A stretch of 41,147 bases of DNA from an uncultured Prochlorococcus sp. (GTDB lineage Bacteria; Cyanobacteriota; Cyanobacteriia; PCC-6307; Cyanobiaceae). This document shows, piece after piece, positions 39,803 to 41,147 of this stretch. Numbering within the stretch: position 1 is the first letter of the stretch; every line of letters begins with the position of its first letter. The position numbers and the translations under genes are program-made. The stretch spans positions 1 through 41,147 of the forward strand of contig CABYTO010000014.1 of assembly GCA_902521995.1 (NCBI GenBank), in the 5' to 3' direction. The notes beneath the pieces are model-generated. The model made no database searches. It was not told the DNA's origin and saw nothing but the letters and a program-made list of their open reading frames with translations.

Positions 39803-39979
39803 TTATTCGATTAAATTCTCATCCTTACACTCAATAAGAGTGTTTTGCAAAGTTGGATATAAGTTAATCATATTTATATATTGTTTCGATTTTCTGTAAG
39901 ATTTTGCAGCCTTTTTGTAATGAACTTCAGATTTCATTTCTAGTGAAAATTTTCTAGGAGACTCTTGAGAAGTAGTCAT
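39803..39979 (-). CDS. 58-residue hypothetical protein
   Basis: An ATG at 39979 on the minus strand opens a 58-residue frame that begins MTTSQESPRKFSLEMKSEVH and ends CKDENLIE, with stop at 39803-39805. The composition (KSYRKSKQ, INMINLYPTL) looks like a real soluble basic protein rather than chance in AT-rich DNA, and no other frame fills this gap. It is divergent from the pcb leader. No family is recognised, and it has no signal peptide or membrane segment. Confidence 0.55.
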   Translation of the reverse strand: MTTSQESPRKFSLEMKSEVHYKKAAKSYRKSKQYINMINLYPTLQNTLIECKDENLIE

Positions 39980-40309
39980 AATATTAGATGTCTTATTCCA
40001 TATTTAATAATTGTTTGAAAATGAGGCAACAATAACCGCGGTGTAATGAAACAAAACATCGTTTAATGTCAGCAAAATGAAATTTATTTAACTTATTTTA
40101 ATTTAAAAATACTGGTTTATTTAATAGAACTTATATCTCTGAGAATAATTTTTCTTCATTAAATCTACCTTCTTTACTCTTGTCTTGCCCTACGAATAAT
40201 TTTTATTTAGTAATAGTTAGGATTACTAACCTTTACAATTTTGTTATTAATTCAACTGTTTGATGAAATATAAAGTATTCTCAAAACGTTTAAGCTAATC
40301 AATTCCTAA
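39980..40309. other. 330-nt intergenic region between the small minus-strand gene and pcb
   Basis: This is the longest gene-free stretch in the window. It holds no frame longer than a few codons, no tRNA, and no good terminator hairpin. Its only strong local features are an 8-bp perfect palindrome ACCGCGGT at 40035-40042 in otherwise AT-rich DNA and a -10-like element near the pcb start. It must carry the promoter of a highly expressed antenna gene and possibly that of the small divergent gene. Confidence 0.6.
40269..40274 (+). promoter_or_regulatory. Candidate -10 element for pcb
   Basis: TATAAA sits 35 nt before the pcb ATG, which would give an untranslated leader of about 25-30 nt. No clear -35 box is seen at normal distance; TTGTTA at 40241-40246 is 22 nt away. 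No purine-rich ribosome site precedes the ATG. Confidence 0.35.
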
Positions 40310-41147
40310 ATGCAAACCTATGGAAATCCAGATACTACCTATGGATGGTGGGCTGGTAATTCAGGTGTAGCAAATCGCTCAGGAAAATTCATTGCTGCTC
40401 ATGTAGCTCATGCAGGATTAATTGTTTTTTGGGCGGGTGCATTCACCCTTTTTGAACTTTCACGATTTGACCCAAGCGTCCCAATGGGTCATCAACCTCT
40501 AATCGTTCTTCCACACTTAGCAACTCTTGGAATAGGGTTTGATGCTAATGGTGTTGCGATGGGAGATACTAAACCTGTTCTTGCGATAGCAATAGTTCAC
40601 TTAGTTTCTTCTATGGTTTTAGCAGCCGGGGGACTTTTACACTCTTTACTTCTTCCTGGAAATCTAGAAGATTCTGATGTAGCAAGAGCTAGAAAATTCA
40701 ATATTGAATGGGATAATCCAGACAAATTGACATTTATTCTTGGTCACCATTTAATTATTCTTGGTTTCGCAGTTATCGCTTTTGTTGAATGGGCAAGGGT
40801 TCATGGAATTTATGATCCAGCTATTGGTTCTGTAAGACAGGTTGAGTATGAATTAAATTTGGCCAAAATTTGGAATCACCAAACAGACTTTTTGACTATT
40901 GATAGCCTTGAAGAAGTAATGGGAGGTCATGCTTTTCTTGCTTTCGTCGAGATCACTGGTGGTGCTTGGCATATTGCTACTAAGCAAGTTGGTGAATATA
41001 CCAAATTTAAAGGTAAAGGACTTCTCTCTGCAGAAGCAGTTCTCTCATGGTCACTAGCTGGAATAGGCTGGATGGCTATTATTGCAGCCTTCTGGAGTGC
41101 AGCTAACACAACAGTTTATCCAACTGAATTCTTTGGTGAACCACTTG
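40310..41147 (+). CDS. pcbA: Chlorophyll-binding antenna protein Pcb, 5' part
   Basis: Translation from the ATG at 40310 gives [19 protein letters not shown] and continues open to the window edge (279 codons). This is the Pcb antenna of Prochlorococcus, a CP43/IsiA-like thylakoid protein with six membrane helices that binds divinyl chlorophyll a and b and feeds the photosystems. Chlorophyll-ligand histidines are seen in [19 protein letters not shown]-type [16 protein letters not shown] and GHHLIILGF, and in the later [10 protein letters not shown]. About the last fifth to quarter is missing. The copy name pcbA is chosen because high-light strains usually have one copy; the paralogue number is otherwise not decided by the sequence. 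Confidence 0.93.
   Translation, partial: MQTYGNPDTTYGWWAGNSGVANRSGKFIAAHVAHAGLIVFWAGAFTLFELSRFDPSVPMGHQPLIVLPHLATLGIGFDANGVAMGDTKPVLAIAIVHLVSSMVLAAGGLLHSLLLPGNLEDSDVARARKFNIEWDNPDKLTFILGHHLIILGFAVIAFVEWARVHGIYDPAIGSVRQVEYELNLAKIWNHQTDFLTIDSLEEVMGGHAFLAFVEITGGAWHIATKQVGEYTKFKGKGLLSAEAVLSWSLAGIGWMAIIAAFWSAANTTVYPTEFFGEPL

Noticed and set aside
39980..40309. A tRNA or small structured RNA upstream of pcb
   Set aside because: No cloverleaf, no conserved tRNA arms, and no stable long pairing could be seen by eye.

Overview
The window looks like chromosomal DNA of a high-light-adapted Prochlorococcus, a marine picocyanobacterium. The DNA is very AT-rich. Genes are packed tightly, with many 1-14 nt overlaps or near-zero gaps and frequent TTG/GTG starts. 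The gene set is cyanobacterial: phylloquinone enzymes MenD/MenB, solanesyl-diphosphate synthase, an NDH-1 subunit NdhD, DUF760, DUF1350, DUF4336 and DUF3721 proteins. The right edge carries the start of a Pcb antenna protein (divinyl-chlorophyll a/b binding), which is close to diagnostic. The genus call rests on recognised proteins and composition, not on a database search.

Layout, left to right. (1) + strand: the 3' part of a TamB-like gene broken by a 2-nt frameshift, then proA, folB and a lipase-like hydrolase. (2) - strand, about 4.2-13.3 kb: a dense run read right to left, namely a small RGG/ribbon-helix-helix-like protein, trpS, thrS, glk, thrB, ndhD and prlC. (3) + strand, 13.4-18.5 kb: a DUF697 membrane protein, a complete manganese/zinc-type ABC importer (lipoprotein, ATPase, permease) and a DUF4336 protein overlapping the permease. 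(4) - strand: DUF760 and lepB. (5) + strand: menD, menB, glgA, murF. (6) - strand: glmU, a stand-alone MnmC-type methyltransferase, aroA. (7) + strand: comB, a nitrilase-family amidase, an AMIN-domain amidase, murI, sds, acs. (8) Mixed small genes at 35.3-40.0 kb: DUF1350 (-), a DnaQ-like exonuclease (+), a glycine-period-5 repeat protein with a DUF3721 tail (-), hisS (+), then four short hypothetical genes. (9) A 330-nt leader and the 5' two thirds or so of the pcb gene.

Most of this is housekeeping: amino-acid synthesis (proA, thrB, aroA), tRNA charging (thrS, trpS, hisS), cell-wall building and turnover (murF, glmU, murI, amidase), quinones (menD, menB, sds) and carbon storage and entry (glgA, glk, acs). 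I see no rRNA, tRNA, insertion sequence, prophage, CRISPR array or defence island. The parts most worth a second look are the tamB frameshift, the period-5 glycine-repeat/DUF3721 protein, the RGG+RHH-like protein heading the synthetase operon, the metal importer sandwiched between two uncharacterised proteins, and the cluster of tiny genes next to pcb. I did not find a convincing new multi-gene system.
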